Assembly: GCA_041389885.1 (NCBI GenBank)
Contig: JAWKRB010000014.1
Span: forward strand, 62,001-126,000
Length of the DNA stretch: 64,000 bases
Reading direction: 5' to 3'
DNA from: JAWKRB01 sp041389885
Lineage (GTDB): Bacteria; Myxococcota_A; Polyangia; Polyangiales; Ga0077539
Part shown: positions 1 to 8,496 of the stretch, in pieces
Numbering within the stretch: the first letter of the stretch is position 1
How the letters are laid out: each line of letters starts with the position of its first letter
Made by a program: the position numbers and the translations under genes
The notes under the pieces: model-generated
What the model saw: the letters and a program-made list of their open reading frames with translations, nothing else
Database searches by the model: none
What the model was told of the DNA's origin: nothing

Positions 1-1
1 C

Positions 2-121
2 TGCGGGCTGCAGTCTTCGCTCTCGGGCGCCGTCACCGCGGGCGCTGGCATTCACACGCTGACCCTCGACGGGTTCGGCAGCGCGTCGGGCTCCGCGACG
101 GTCTCGGTGACCCGCCCCTGA
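2..121 (+). CDS. C-terminal end of an Ig-like/PKD-like repeat protein (partial)
   Basis: This is an open frame entering from the left edge of the window and stopping at TGA 119-121; 39 residues are visible. The tail reads as a beta-strand pattern (AGIHTLTLDGFGSASG, then SATVSVTRP) typical of the last strands of bacterial Ig-like or PKD-type domains, where a polar turn separates two alternating hydrophobic strands. It converges with the TonB-dependent receptor gene, whose stop is only a few bases away. The function cannot be inferred from the fragment, and the rest of the gene lies outside the window. Confidence 0.5.
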   Translation, partial: CGLQSSLSGAVTAGAGIHTLTLDGFGSASGSATVSVTRP

Positions 122-125
122 GCCC

Positions 126-3062
126 TCAGCGGATCTCGGCGCTCAGCGAGACGAGCAGGGTGCGGCCGCTCTGGGGCATCGCCGTGAGGCGGTCGCTGTA
201 CTCCCGCGAGAGGGGCACGGCGTAGCGCCAGTCGAAGACGTTGTAGGCGCCGACGGCGTAGCGCAGGCCGTACCGCTGGGCGCGCCCCGAGGCCACCACG
301 TCGAGGATCAGCCCCGGGTCGGTGCGCTGCTGCCCGGGGTCGTCGGCGCGGTCGTTGCGGTCCCACCGCGGTCCCTCGAAGCTCAGGCGGAGCATGCCCG
401 TGAGCACGTCGGGGAGGATCGGCGCCGCCGCGCGCACGGAGAAGAGGTGCTCCGGCGCGTTGGGCACCTCGCGCAGCCGCGCGGCCGCCGTGGTGCTCGC
501 CGGCTGCTGGTAGGCCGAGCGCTGGAACGAGTACGACGCCGAGAACATCCAGCCCCGCCGCCACTCGCGGCGCACCTCGGCCTCGCCGCCGACCGTGAGG
601 ATCGGCGCCTCGGTGTTGGCGTACTGCGACACGTCTTGCATCGCGCCCGCGGGCCGCACGTCGCGCAGCGCGATGAGCTGATCGATGTAGTTCACGTACC
701 CGGTGACCAGCGCCGACCAGTTCGTCGCGAAGCGGTGGGTGTACTCCACCTCGCCCGAGTAGATCGTCTCGGGGCGGAGGTTGTCGCCGCGGATCTGCGT
801 GACCCCGCCGTCGTTGTAATAGAGCTCGTAGATGCTCGGCGCGCGAAACGCGCTGCCGCCCATGACCTTGAAGTTGCCGTTGGCCCACGGGCGAAAGATC
901 ACGGCGAGGCGCGGGTTCACCGTCGCGCCGAAGGTGCTGTACCAGTCCGCGCGCGCCCCCAGCGAGACCCTGAAGCGCTGCGAGGGGATCACCTCGGCGG
1001 AGAGGTACCCCGCGGCGATGCCGAAGGGTCGCTGCTCGTCGAGGTACGTGCTGTTCGGCGAGCCCACGTTGAACTCGTCGCCGCGCTGCCGCACGTCGAA
1101 GTGGTACTGACCCTCGCCCCCCACGCTCAGCCGCAGCCAGCGCGCGGGCTCGAGCACGAGGCGGAGCTCCGCGCCGGTCCAGCTCCCGGTGAAGGTCTCG
1201 CGCCGGTAGCCCCTCGGGTCGTCTTCGGGGATCAGCACGCTGGCGTAGTCGTAGCGGTTGAAGAACGCGCGGCTGAGCAGCTGCACCGTCTGCGACAGCC
1301 GCGGCTCGAAGCGCAGCTCGAGGAGCCCGCGGGTGTCGGCCAGGTGGTTTCGAGCGTCGCCCGGCGCGCTGCCGTACACCGCGCCGGGAAAGACCTTGTT
1401 GCGCGTGTTCAGCAGCCACTGGAGCGTGAGCGCGCGGTACCACGCCCGCCCGGTGACGGTGCCCGAGGTGAACCCGTCGACGCCCCGGAGCTCGGAGGGC
1501 ACCTCGGGCCGCGCGCCCATCGCGGGCTGCGCGAGCGTCGGCAGCACGAAGTCTCGCCCGCCGCCCATCGCGCCGCCGAGCGACACCCAGATCCCCGCGT
1601 CGCCCTCGAAGCGGTGGCGCAGCCCGACGCGCGCCCGCGCGACGCCGAACTCGTTGGTGCCCAGGCCCACGTCGACGCCGTTGGTCACGCCGCGCGAGCG
1701 CGTCACGAGGTTGATCACGCCCGAGAACGCGCCGGTGCCGTAGAGCACCGAGCCCGGGCCGCGCACGACCTCGATGCGCTCGACGTCCTCGAGGTCGCTG
1801 CGGGCGTCGAAGCTCACGTAGGAGCTGTTGATCCAGTTGTCGTTCGTGGGGTGGCCGTCGACCAGCACCAGCACGCGGTTGCCGTAGTCGCCGGGGCGCC
1901 CGAAGCCTCGAAAGCCCACCGAGGGGTACAGCCGGTCGTCGGAGAGGTACACCCCGCGAACGCCCCGCAGCGCCTCGGCGATGGTGGGGTACGCCATCGC
2001 CCGGAGCTCTCGCCCGGTCACGATCGAGACCGAGCCCGGCGCGTCTTCGACGCTCTCGGTCGCGCGGGAGGCCGCCGAGACCTCCTCGACGGTGCGGAGC
2101 TGCACGTCGAGGGTGCGCTGCGCGGCGGCGTCGACGGCGACCTCCTGATCGACCGCGCGAAAGCCCTCCATGCTCACGCGCACCCGGCGGCGACCGACGG
2201 GGATGTCCAGCACCGCGGGGGTGAAGCCCGCGGGCCGCCCGTCGACCTCGACCAGCGCGCCGCGCTCGTCGGCGTTGACCACCACCGAGCCGGTCTGCGC
2301 GACGAGCTCGACGCGCGCGCTCGCGCGTCGCTGCGCCTCGACGACCACCTCGCGCCGCGCCGTGCGGAAGCCGTCCGCCGAGAGGATCAGCGTGTGCCGG
2401 CCCGGCGCCAGGTCGAGGTCGCACGGGGTGGCGCAGGCGACGGGGGCGTTCTCGAGGTCGACCCGCACCTGCGCGCTCGCGACGTTGGACTCGACGCCGA
2501 GGGTGCCCACGATGCGGCGGAGGCGCAGCGCGACGGGGATCACCGCCCCCTGACGGAGCGCGACCGGGCTCGACGTGACCGTCTCGTATCCCTCGAGCTC
2601 GGCGATGACCCGCGCGGTCCCGGGGGCGAAGGCCAGGGATCGAGGGGAGGCTCCCCGGGAGCCGAGGTCGCGGCGGTCGATGTAGATCGTCGCGCCGGGC
2701 GGCTCGGTGGTCACCTGGAGCACCGCGACGTTGGGCGCGATGCGCTGCAGCGCGTTGGTGATGTTCTCCCGCGCCGCGACGTCGGCCTCGCCCTCAAGCG
2801 CCAGGCTGAAATACCGGTGCGCGTCTGGGAATCGCCCGAGCTGCTCGTACGAGCGCGCGATGTTGAACAGCACGTTGCGGTTTCGCACCAGGCGGTTCGA
2901 CGCGAGGAAGTGCTCGAGGGCGCCGCGGTAGTCTCGCGCGCGGTAGCGCTCGGCGCCGAGCTCGAAGTGCAGGTCGGCCTCGTCGGCGACGTCGTCGGCG
3001 CGCGCGACGCCCGCCGAGGCGACGAGGGCGAGGAGGGTCGCGGTCGTTCGGAGTGTTTTCAT
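126..3062 (-). CDS. TonB-dependent receptor with N-terminal TPR and PEGA repeats
   Basis: Outer-membrane TonB-dependent receptor of 978 aa with an unusual periplasmic front end. In order: a signal peptide (residues 1-22, ending GVARA), a TPR-like helical stretch (about 25-110), two to three PEGA-type beta domains (about 115-320; for example PPGATIYIDRRDLGS and RGALVEVDGRPAGFTPA), a plug domain (about 335-460, with DAPGSVSIVTGRELR and VERIEVVRGPGSVLYGTGAF), and a 22-strand-type barrel to the C-terminus. The plug and barrel are those of siderophore, cobalamin or peptide receptors; the ligand cannot be told. The start overlaps the stop of the upstream kinase gene in an ATGA, so the two are probably translationally coupled. 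PEGA domains are also present in that kinase, which suggests a shared envelope context. Confidence 0.88.
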   Translation of the reverse strand: MKTLRTTATLLALVASAGVARADDVADEADLHFELGAERYRARDYRGALEHFLASNRLVRNRNVLFNIARSYEQLGRFPDAHRYFSLALEGEADVAARENITNALQRIAPNVAVLQVTTEPPGATIYIDRRDLGSRGASPRSLAFAPGTARVIAELEGYETVTSSPVALRQGAVIPVALRLRRIVGTLGVESNVASAQVRVDLENAPVACATPCDLDLAPGRHTLILSADGFRTARREVVVEAQRRASARVELVAQTGSVVVNADERGALVEVDGRPAGFTPAVLDIPVGRRRVRVSMEGFRAVDQEVAVDAAAQRTLDVQLRTVEEVSAASRATESVEDAPGSVSIVTGRELRAMAYPTIAEALRGVRGVYLSDDRLYPSVGFRGFGRPGDYGNRVLVLVDGHPTNDNWINSSYVSFDARSDLEDVERIEVVRGPGSVLYGTGAFSGVINLVTRSRGVTNGVDVGLGTNEFGVARARVGLRHRFEGDAGIWVSLGGAMGGGRDFVLPTLAQPAMGARPEVPSELRGVDGFTSGTVTGRAWYRALTLQWLLNTRNKVFPGAVYGSAPGDARNHLADTRGLLELRFEPRLSQTVQLLSRAFFNRYDYASVLIPEDDPRGYRRETFTGSWTGAELRLVLEPARWLRLSVGGEGQYHFDVRQRGDEFNVGSPNSTYLDEQRPFGIAAGYLSAEVIPSQRFRVSLGARADWYSTFGATVNPRLAVIFRPWANGNFKVMGGSAFRAPSIYELYYNDGGVTQIRGDNLRPETIYSGEVEYTHRFATNWSALVTGYVNYIDQLIALRDVRPAGAMQDVSQYANTEAPILTVGGEAEVRREWRRGWMFSASYSFQRSAYQQPASTTAAARLREVPNAPEHLFSVRAAAPILPDVLTGMLRLSFEGPRWDRNDRADDPGQQRTDPGLILDVVASGRAQRYGLRYAVGAYNVFDWRYAVPLSREYSDRLTAMPQSGRTLLVSLSAEIR

Positions 3063-4588
3063 CGATGGCTGCGGATGTCGTCGTCGGGCGTCGTCGGGCG
3101 TGCTCGAGGCGGCCTGCGCGGCGGGCGGCGGGGGCTGCTCGGGGGAGCGGGGGCCTCGACCCGCAGAGGCGCCTCGGGGGCGGTGATGGGCCGCGGCGGC
3201 GTCGTCGGCTGGAGCACGACGAGGCGACGGAGCTCGGCGCCGGGCGCGTCCCCCACCCGCAGCGTCGCGGTCGCGAAGCCCTCGGCCCGCACCTCGAACG
3301 CGCGCGGGGAGGCGCTGACGCTCCCGCGCTCGACGCTCATCGCCAGGGGCGTGAGGCCGAGGTCGCTGCCCCCCTCAGAGACGACCGCGCCCGGAGGCGA
3401 CGACTCGATCACGAGGGTGAAGCGCGCGGGGGGAGCGGCCGCCGCCGGGGCCGCGGCCGGGGGCGAGCCGCCGCGGTCTCGCACGAGCGCCGCGGACCCC
3501 AGGCCGACGGCCACGAGCGACAGCAGGCCGATCGCGAGGGGGAGGGCGAGGCGCCGGCGCTTCGGGGCCTCGGGGGGCGTGGCGAGGGCGATGGCCGCGG
3601 GGGGGAGCTCGCCCCGGAGCGCGGAGTGGGTGAAGGTCCCCGTGTTCGCGGCGCCCGACGAGAGGCCGAGCGCGAGCTCGCACTCCGAGAGCTCTCGGAG
3701 AAAGTCGTCCATGGTGGCCGGCCGGTGCGCGGGGTCTTTCTCCAGGCAGCGCATCGCGAAGCGCTCGAGGCGCTCGGGCACGGCCACGCCGGGGGAGCGC
3801 TCGCGCATCGGCGGCGGGGCGTTGTGCAGGTGCGCCATGAGGATGTGCACCGAGTTCTCCGACTCGAAGGGCGTTCGCCCGCACAGGCACTGATAGAGGA
3901 TCACCCCGAGCGAGTAGACGTCCGTGCGCAGGTCGACGCGCCCGTGGGCGATCTGCTCGGGGGACATGTACCGCGGCGAGCCCAGAAAGGCCCCCTCCTT
4001 GGTGAGCTCCTCGGAGTCGTCGGAGAGCACCTTCACCAGGCCGAAATCGAGGATCTTCACCGACTCGCCGCCGTCCTCGCCCGGCACGAGCATCACGTTC
4101 GACGGCTTCAGGTCGCGGTGCACCACACCCTGCCGATGCGCCTCACGGAGCCCGCGGGCGATGTGCCTCGCCAGCCCCGTGGCCTCCCCCGGCGCGAGCG
4201 CGCCGCGGAGGCGCAGGCGAGCGTGCAGGGTGTCGCCGGCCAGGTACTCCATGGCCATGAAGAAGGTGTCTTCGCCCGCCGCGTCGATGCGACCGTAGTC
4301 GTACAGGGTCACGATGTTCGGGTGCTGCAGCCGCGACAGGATGCTCGCCTCCAGCAGGAAGCGCCGCTGAAACTCGGGGTCGTCGATCTTCGTCGTGAAG
4401 CGCGAGTGCAGCACCTTGAGCGCGACCGGGCGCCCGAGCGGGATCTGCTCGGCGAGGTAGATCCGCCCCATGCCCCCAGAGGCGATCACCGTCTGCACGC
4501 GATAGCGCCCGTTGATCGTCAGACCGATCATGGCGTCGGTCGCGGTCCTCGGGACGTCCCTGTCGTTCGCCGACGCGACCACCGCCAC
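3059..4588 (-). CDS. Ser/Thr protein kinase with transmembrane segment and PEGA domain
   Basis: Membrane-anchored Hanks-type kinase of 509 aa. The kinase domain (about 28-320) is intact: the glycine loop ASGGMGRIYLA, K58 in VALKVL, HRDLKPSN with D159, and DFG with D181. A proline/alanine-rich linker with a single membrane segment (about 345-366, LALPLAIGLLSLVAVGLGSA) follows, then an extracytoplasmic PEGA-like domain (about 393-455). The GTG start at 4588 is preferred because GAGGGAG lies five bases upstream; the ATG at 4531, nearer the kinase fold, has no well-placed ribosome site. The last bases overlap the TonB receptor start (ATGA), placing both in one operon. The substrate is unknown. 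Confidence 0.9.
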   Translation of the reverse strand: MAVVASANDRDVPRTATDAMIGLTINGRYRVQTVIASGGMGRIYLAEQIPLGRPVALKVLHSRFTTKIDDPEFQRRFLLEASILSRLQHPNIVTLYDYGRIDAAGEDTFFMAMEYLAGDTLHARLRLRGALAPGEATGLARHIARGLREAHRQGVVHRDLKPSNVMLVPGEDGGESVKILDFGLVKVLSDDSEELTKEGAFLGSPRYMSPEQIAHGRVDLRTDVYSLGVILYQCLCGRTPFESENSVHILMAHLHNAPPPMRERSPGVAVPERLERFAMRCLEKDPAHRPATMDDFLRELSECELALGLSSGAANTGTFTHSALRGELPPAAIALATPPEAPKRRRLALPLAIGLLSLVAVGLGSAALVRDRGGSPPAAAPAAAAPPARFTLVIESSPPGAVVSEGGSDLGLTPLAMSVERGSVSASPRAFEVRAEGFATATLRVGDAPGAELRRLVVLQPTTPPRPITAPEAPLRVEAPAPPSSPRRPPRRPPRARPTTPDDDIRSHR

Positions 4589-4692
4589 CAGCGCTCCCTC
4601 GATGCACCTGCGCGCCCCATCCGCTGAGGCGACGCCCCGCGAGCGTAGCGCAGCCGCGGGCGCGACGAGAGCTTTTTCGCCCCCCGCCTGAC

Positions 4693-4721
4693 TTGAATTC
4701 GAGAACGGATCTCACTATTGT
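4693..4721 (+). promoter_or_regulatory. Candidate sigma-70 promoter of the bfd gene with internal inverted repeat
   Basis: TTGAAT (4693-4698) and TATTGT (4716-4721) are separated by 17 bases, each matching four of six consensus positions. The stretch is much more AT-rich than its surroundings. A near-palindrome CTTGAATTCGAG overlaps the -35, and GAGA-N5-TCTC lies between the boxes, so an iron-responsive repressor could bind here. Neither repeat matches the Fur consensus closely. Confidence 0.4.
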
Positions 4722-4746
4722 TCGTCGGGTTCAGGAGGTCGCGCTC

Positions 4747-4965
4747 ATGATCGTGTGTGTGTGCAAGGGCATTGGCTGCTCGAAGATCCGCTCGCTCCTG
4801 GCCGACGGCGTCGACAGCCTCGAGGCGCTGGGCGAGGCCTGCGGCGCGGGCACCGACTGCGGCTCGTGCCGCTGCACCCTCGAAGACATGATCGAAGAGC
4901 ACCAGGAGGGCGCGTCGCCCCTGGCCACGCTACGGCGCGGCCGGCTGCTGGCCGCGGCGGGTTGA
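4747..4965 (+). CDS. bfd: Bacterioferritin-associated ferredoxin
   Basis: Small [2Fe-2S] ferredoxin of 72 aa that, in characterised homologues, binds bacterioferritin and passes electrons to its heme to release stored iron. The four cluster cysteines are all present with canonical spacing: C4 and C6 (MIVCVCKG), C38 and C41 (GTDCGSCR). C11, C32 and C43 are additional cysteines. The ATG at 4747 is chosen because AGGAGG lies eight bases upstream and the family begins this way; the open frame continues upstream from a TTG that coincides with the -35 box. It is followed after about 60 bases by the bacterioferritin gene on the same strand, which fits a joint role in iron mobilisation. Confidence 0.92.
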   Translation: MIVCVCKGIGCSKIRSLLADGVDSLEALGEACGAGTDCGSCRCTLEDMIEEHQEGASPLATLRRGRLLAAAG

Positions 4966-5026
4966 GCCGCTTTGTCTTGGCTCTCGGCGTGGCGGGTCGG
5001 GTATAGCGTTCGAAAGAGGTAAGACG

Positions 5027-5500
5027 ATGAAGGGCGACCCCAACGTGATCGATGTGCTCAACGCGGTGCTCACCGGTGAGCTCACGGCGATCAACCAGTA
5101 TTTCATTCACGCGAAGATGTGCCGCAACTGGGGCTTCGACCGCATCGCCGCGCACGTGAAGGCCGAGTCGATCGACGAGATGAAGCACGCCGACGACCTC
5201 ATCGAGCGGATCCTCTACCTCGAGGGGGTGCCGAACCTTCAGCGGCTGAACAAGGTCAACGTGGGCGAGACGGTGCCCGAGCAGTTCAAGCTCGACCTGG
5301 CGCTGGAGTACGAGGCCGTGAAGCGGCTGAACGACGGCGTGAGGCTCTGCCGCGACGCGAACGACCACGGCACCGAGACGCTCCTGCGCGCGATCCTGGT
5401 GGCGGAGGAGGAGCACATCGACTGGCTCGAGGCGCAGCTCGGGTTGATCGAGGTGCTCGGCGCCGAGCGCTACCTCGCGCAGCAGATGCGCGACGCCTGA
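5027..5500 (+). CDS. bfr: Bacterioferritin
   Basis: Heme-containing iron-storage ferritin of 157 aa, the normal family length. All diiron ferroxidase ligands can be found: E18, E51, H54, E94, E127 and H130. The heme-axial M52 of the 24-mer bacterioferritins is also present (DEMKHADD). The protein is therefore predicted to oxidise Fe(II) and mineralise iron inside a cytoplasmic shell. An AGAGG sequence sits just before the ATG. The gene follows bfd in the same direction and ends one base before the convergent lipoprotein gene, with no terminator between them. Confidence 0.95.
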   Translation: MKGDPNVIDVLNAVLTGELTAINQYFIHAKMCRNWGFDRIAAHVKAESIDEMKHADDLIERILYLEGVPNLQRLNKVNVGETVPEQFKLDLALEYEAVKRLNDGVRLCRDANDHGTETLLRAILVAEEEHIDWLEAQLGLIEVLGAERYLAQQMRDA

Positions 5501-5501
5501 G

Positions 5502-6416
5502 TCACCACCGGCGGCTCGACGGGGGAGGCGCGAAGCCGCTGGGGAAGGGCGACGCGCCCTCGCGGAGTTCGACTTCGTTGCGGTCGACGTCGAAGGTGGC
5601 GCCGCGCTCGGCGAAGAGGGCGACGCCGATCACGCCCACGTTGCGAGCGTCGCCGCGGTCTGCCGCGTAGGAGTCTCCGACGCTCCCGAAGCGAAACGCC
5701 GCGACGTGGTTCAGGGACTGCCTGAAGCCCCGCACCTCGACGGTGCCGTAGGGGCGGAGCACGTACCCCCGGCTCGCGAAGGAGCCCGGCTGCCCGTTCA
5801 GCACGTCGAGGCCGTCGACGGTGACCAGCGCCTCGAAGGACGCGCCCGTGCGGTTCTCGAGCACGATCGAGTAGCGCTGCCCCGAGGTGCCGAGGACGAA
5901 GGTTCGCCCGTGCATCGACACGCCCCGGAGGGGGACGCCGCCCTCATCGCGGAGGGACAGCCGGACGCCGTCGTGGCGCGGGCCGAGGGTGATCCAGGGT
6001 GACTCGGCGGCGGCCCGCTCAAGCTGCATACCGAGCATGCGCGCGTCGTTGTACCAGAGCGTCGCGGTGTCGAAGGGGGTCTCGCTGGCGCGCTCGAATT
6101 GGGAATATCGCACCCGCGAGCGGAGGTCTTCGCCCCAGGAGGTCGCGAGGCCGGGGCGCGCGGCGGGGTCGAGGTTCACCCCGCCGCTCGGCGCGGAGGC
6201 CTCGGGCTCGGCCGCCGCGACGCGCCCTTCCACGGCGCTGGAGGTCACGCGCACGCTCGCCGGCGCGACGCGCTGCTCGGCGCTCGACGCGTACGACGCG
6301 GGGCCCGAGGCGGCGCGGCGGTAGCTGACGGCCGTGTGGCCGTGGAACTGCGGCGAGCCGCTGGCGCAGCCGAGGATGAGCAGGAGCGAGGCGAGGGCGG
6401 TCGGGCGGGAGATCAT
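5502..6416 (-). CDS. Conserved envelope lipoprotein of unknown function
   Basis: A 304-aa lipoprotein. The N-terminal signal ends in the lipobox LILGC, so lipid would be attached at C17. A low-complexity Ala/Ser/Val region follows, then a globular C-terminal part (about 150-290) with strands such as YSIVLENRTGASFEALVTVD and VEVRGFRQSLNHVAAFRFG. From memory, this latter part resembles a domain found in secreted or outer-membrane proteins of many Gram-negatives (VDGLDVLNG, then GVIGVALFAE) whose function is not established. The gene is convergent with bfr and lies downstream of another lipoprotein gene on the same strand. Confidence 0.75.
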   Translation of the reverse strand: MISRPTALASLLLILGCASGSPQFHGHTAVSYRRAASGPASYASSAEQRVAPASVRVTSSAVEGRVAAAEPEASAPSGGVNLDPAARPGLATSWGEDLRSRVRYSQFERASETPFDTATLWYNDARMLGMQLERAAAESPWITLGPRHDGVRLSLRDEGGVPLRGVSMHGRTFVLGTSGQRYSIVLENRTGASFEALVTVDGLDVLNGQPGSFASRGYVLRPYGTVEVRGFRQSLNHVAAFRFGSVGDSYAADRGDARNVGVIGVALFAERGATFDVDRNEVELREGASPFPSGFAPPPSSRRW

Positions 6417-6479
6417 GGCGTGGTTCCTCCGGGTTCGCAGGGAGAACGCCCGCGCCCAGGAGGGCTTACACCGCCAGGC

Positions 6480-7082
6480 TCACGGTCCCGCGTCGGCGCC
6501 GCAGGGGAGCACGGGCGCGCGGCCCACGGCCCGCCCCGTCGAGGGGTCGATGAACGCGCTGGCGCCGAGGTCGGGCGCGCGAATGCCCACCACCCCCACG
6601 AACCAGCCGTCGCTCCAGGGCACCAGCGCGGCGTTCTCGAGGGAGGTGAAACCGAGCTGACGCGCCTGCGCGACCTGCGTGCGCCCACCGATCGTGGTGA
6701 GGGATCCCCCGCGAAGCGACGCGCGGCCGCCGCGGACCAGGAGCTCGCCCCGGGTGAGCGGGGGCTCGAGCGCGGGGTTCGCGGGCATCTCCCGCGGGGC
6801 GTCGGCGCCGTCCGCGCGCAGGACCTCGGAGCTCGCGGGGTCGACCCGGTAGCACCGCGGCGCCGAGCCTGGCGCGCTGCCGCAGAGCTCGACCCGACCC
6901 TCGCGCACGCGGGCCCTGGCCACGCGAAACCCCGGTGGAAAGCACGCGAGGCTGACGTCGCGTAGCCCCGAAGACGCCGGGAACACGGGGCGAACCGAGG
7001 CGTCGCGTCGTCGCGGCGGGGCGGGGGCGGGCGGGTCGCACGCGGCGAGGAGGAGCGCGGCGGCGAGGGGGCTCAGGCGCAT
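6480..7082 (-). CDS. Hypothetical lipoprotein
   Basis: A 200-aa predicted lipoprotein. The signal sequence MRLSPLAAALLLAAC gives a lipobox ending at C15, followed by a short proline/arginine linker. The rest contains four further cysteines that could pair, and beta-rich segments (FTSLENAALVPWSDGWFVG). No family was recognised. The ATG at 7082 was chosen because it starts exactly at the signal peptide; the open frame extends 57 codons upstream but that part has arginine-rich shadow composition and overlaps the divergent M16 peptidase gene. It is transcribed towards the preceding lipoprotein gene and may be in one operon with it. Confidence 0.7.
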   Translation of the reverse strand: MRLSPLAAALLLAACDPPAPAPPRRRDASVRPVFPASSGLRDVSLACFPPGFRVARARVREGRVELCGSAPGSAPRCYRVDPASSEVLRADGADAPREMPANPALEPPLTRGELLVRGGRASLRGGSLTTIGGRTQVAQARQLGFTSLENAALVPWSDGWFVGVVGIRAPDLGASAFIDPSTGRAVGRAPVLPCGADAGP

Positions 7083-7124
7083 CCGCGGTGCGGTAGCACA
7101 CCTCCGCGTGTATCGTCCGTCGCG

Positions 7125-8492
7125 ATGAGAATTCAGGCACTCGTCCTCGCGGCCTTCATGGGGCTCGCGGCGCCCGCGTCGGCGCAGCCCGCCCCGGCGG
7201 CGGCGCCCACCGCGCGCCTCAACCTCCCGGTGCACCGAGCGCGCCTCGAGCACGGGCTCCGCGTGGTGGTCTCACCCGACCCCACGGTCGCCACCGCCGC
7301 CGTCGCGATCTACTACGACGTGGGCTCGCGGGTCGAAGAGCAGGGCCGCACCGGCTTCGCCCACCTCTTCGAGCACCTGATGTTCGAGGGCACCGAGACG
7401 CTGCCCAAGGGCGAGTTCGACCGGCTCCTCACGCTCCGCGGCGCCGACTCGAACGCGACGACCAGCGAGGACCGCACGAACTACTACGAGCTGCTCCCCT
7501 CGAGCGCGCTCGAGCTGGGGCTGTGGCTGGAGGCCGACCGCATGCGCGCGCTGGCGATCACCTCGGAGGCCTTCGAGAACCAGCGGCTCACGGTGATGGA
7601 GGAGCGCAGGCAGTCGTACGAGAACCAGCCCTACGCGCCCTCGTCGCTGCGCCTCGACGAGCTCTTCTACGAGGGATACTTCCCGTACTCGCACAGCACC
7701 ATCGGCGACATGCGCGACCTCGAGATGCCCGGCGTGCCGCCGGCCGAGCAGCTCGCCCGCGTGCGCGAGTTTCACGCGCGGTGGTACGCGCCCGACAACG
7801 CCGTGCTCGTGGTGGCCGGCGACGTCACCCCGGAGCGTGTGATGGAGCTGGCGCGCAGGCACTTCGGCGCGATCCCGGCGCGCGGCGCGGCGCCGTGGCG
7901 CGACCCGGCGTGGACGCCGCCGCGGGGTGAGCGGGTCGAGCGCATCGACGACGCGCACGCCGAGGCGCCGGCGTTTCACATCGCGTGGCACGCGCCCGCG
8001 CGGCGCAGCCCGGACCACTACGCGCTGGAGGTCCTGGCGAACGTCCTCACGGGGGGCGACTCGTCGCGGCTGTACAGCAGCCTCGTGCGCGGCCGCGAGG
8101 TGCTCGCCGAGGTCGAGATGGGCACCGCGGACCGCCGCGGCCCCGAGATGTTTCGCCTGTGGGCGATCTGCGCCGCGGGCCACAGCCCCGCCGAGGTGCG
8201 TCCGCTCATCGACGCGGAGACCGCGCGCGTGGCGCGCGACGGCGTGACGCTGCGTGAGGTGCAGAAGGCGCAGAACGCGATCCGCGCGTCGTTCGTGTTC
8301 GGCCTCGCGACGCCGCTCAACCGCGCGCGCGCCCTGGGCCAGACCGAGCTCTACGACGGCGACGCGACGCTGCTCCTGGCGGAGCTCGACGGGTACCTCG
8401 CGGTCACGCCCGCCGACGTGCAGCGGGTGGCGAGCACCGTGCTCACGCGCGAGAACCGCGTGGTGCTCGACGTGATCCCCTCGACGCCCTGA
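7125..8492 (+). CDS. M16 family zinc metallopeptidase (pitrilysin-like)
   Basis: Secreted peptidase of 455 aa with a signal peptide (residues 1-20, cleaved after ASA). The inverted zinc motif HLFEH is at 80-84 (H80, E83, H84) and the third metal ligand is the glutamate near residue 160 in TVMEERRQ, at the expected distance. The second half (about 240-440) is the M16 C-terminal fold. Members usually work as pairs, with an inactive R/Y-type partner that closes the chamber; no such partner lies next to it, so it may be a homodimer or have a partner elsewhere. Likely location is periplasm or outside. It diverges from the lipoprotein gene, with 42 bases between. Confidence 0.88.
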   Translation: MRIQALVLAAFMGLAAPASAQPAPAAAPTARLNLPVHRARLEHGLRVVVSPDPTVATAAVAIYYDVGSRVEEQGRTGFAHLFEHLMFEGTETLPKGEFDRLLTLRGADSNATTSEDRTNYYELLPSSALELGLWLEADRMRALAITSEAFENQRLTVMEERRQSYENQPYAPSSLRLDELFYEGYFPYSHSTIGDMRDLEMPGVPPAEQLARVREFHARWYAPDNAVLVVAGDVTPERVMELARRHFGAIPARGAAPWRDPAWTPPRGERVERIDDAHAEAPAFHIAWHAPARRSPDHYALEVLANVLTGGDSSRLYSSLVRGREVLAEVEMGTADRRGPEMFRLWAICAAGHSPAEVRPLIDAETARVARDGVTLREVQKAQNAIRASFVFGLATPLNRARALGQTELYDGDATLLLAELDGYLAVTPADVQRVASTVLTRENRVVLDVIPSTP

Positions 8493-8496
8493 GCGC

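Noticed and set aside
447..3893. Long plus-strand frame of 1148 codons opposite the receptor and kinase
   Set aside because: Arg/Ala/Gly-rich and His-rich composition, no domain; it is the complement of two clear genes. High-GC codon bias creates such frames.
4700..4740. Fur box upstream of bfd
   Set aside because: Fewer than half of the positions fit GATAATGATAATCATTATC; only short inverted repeats are present.
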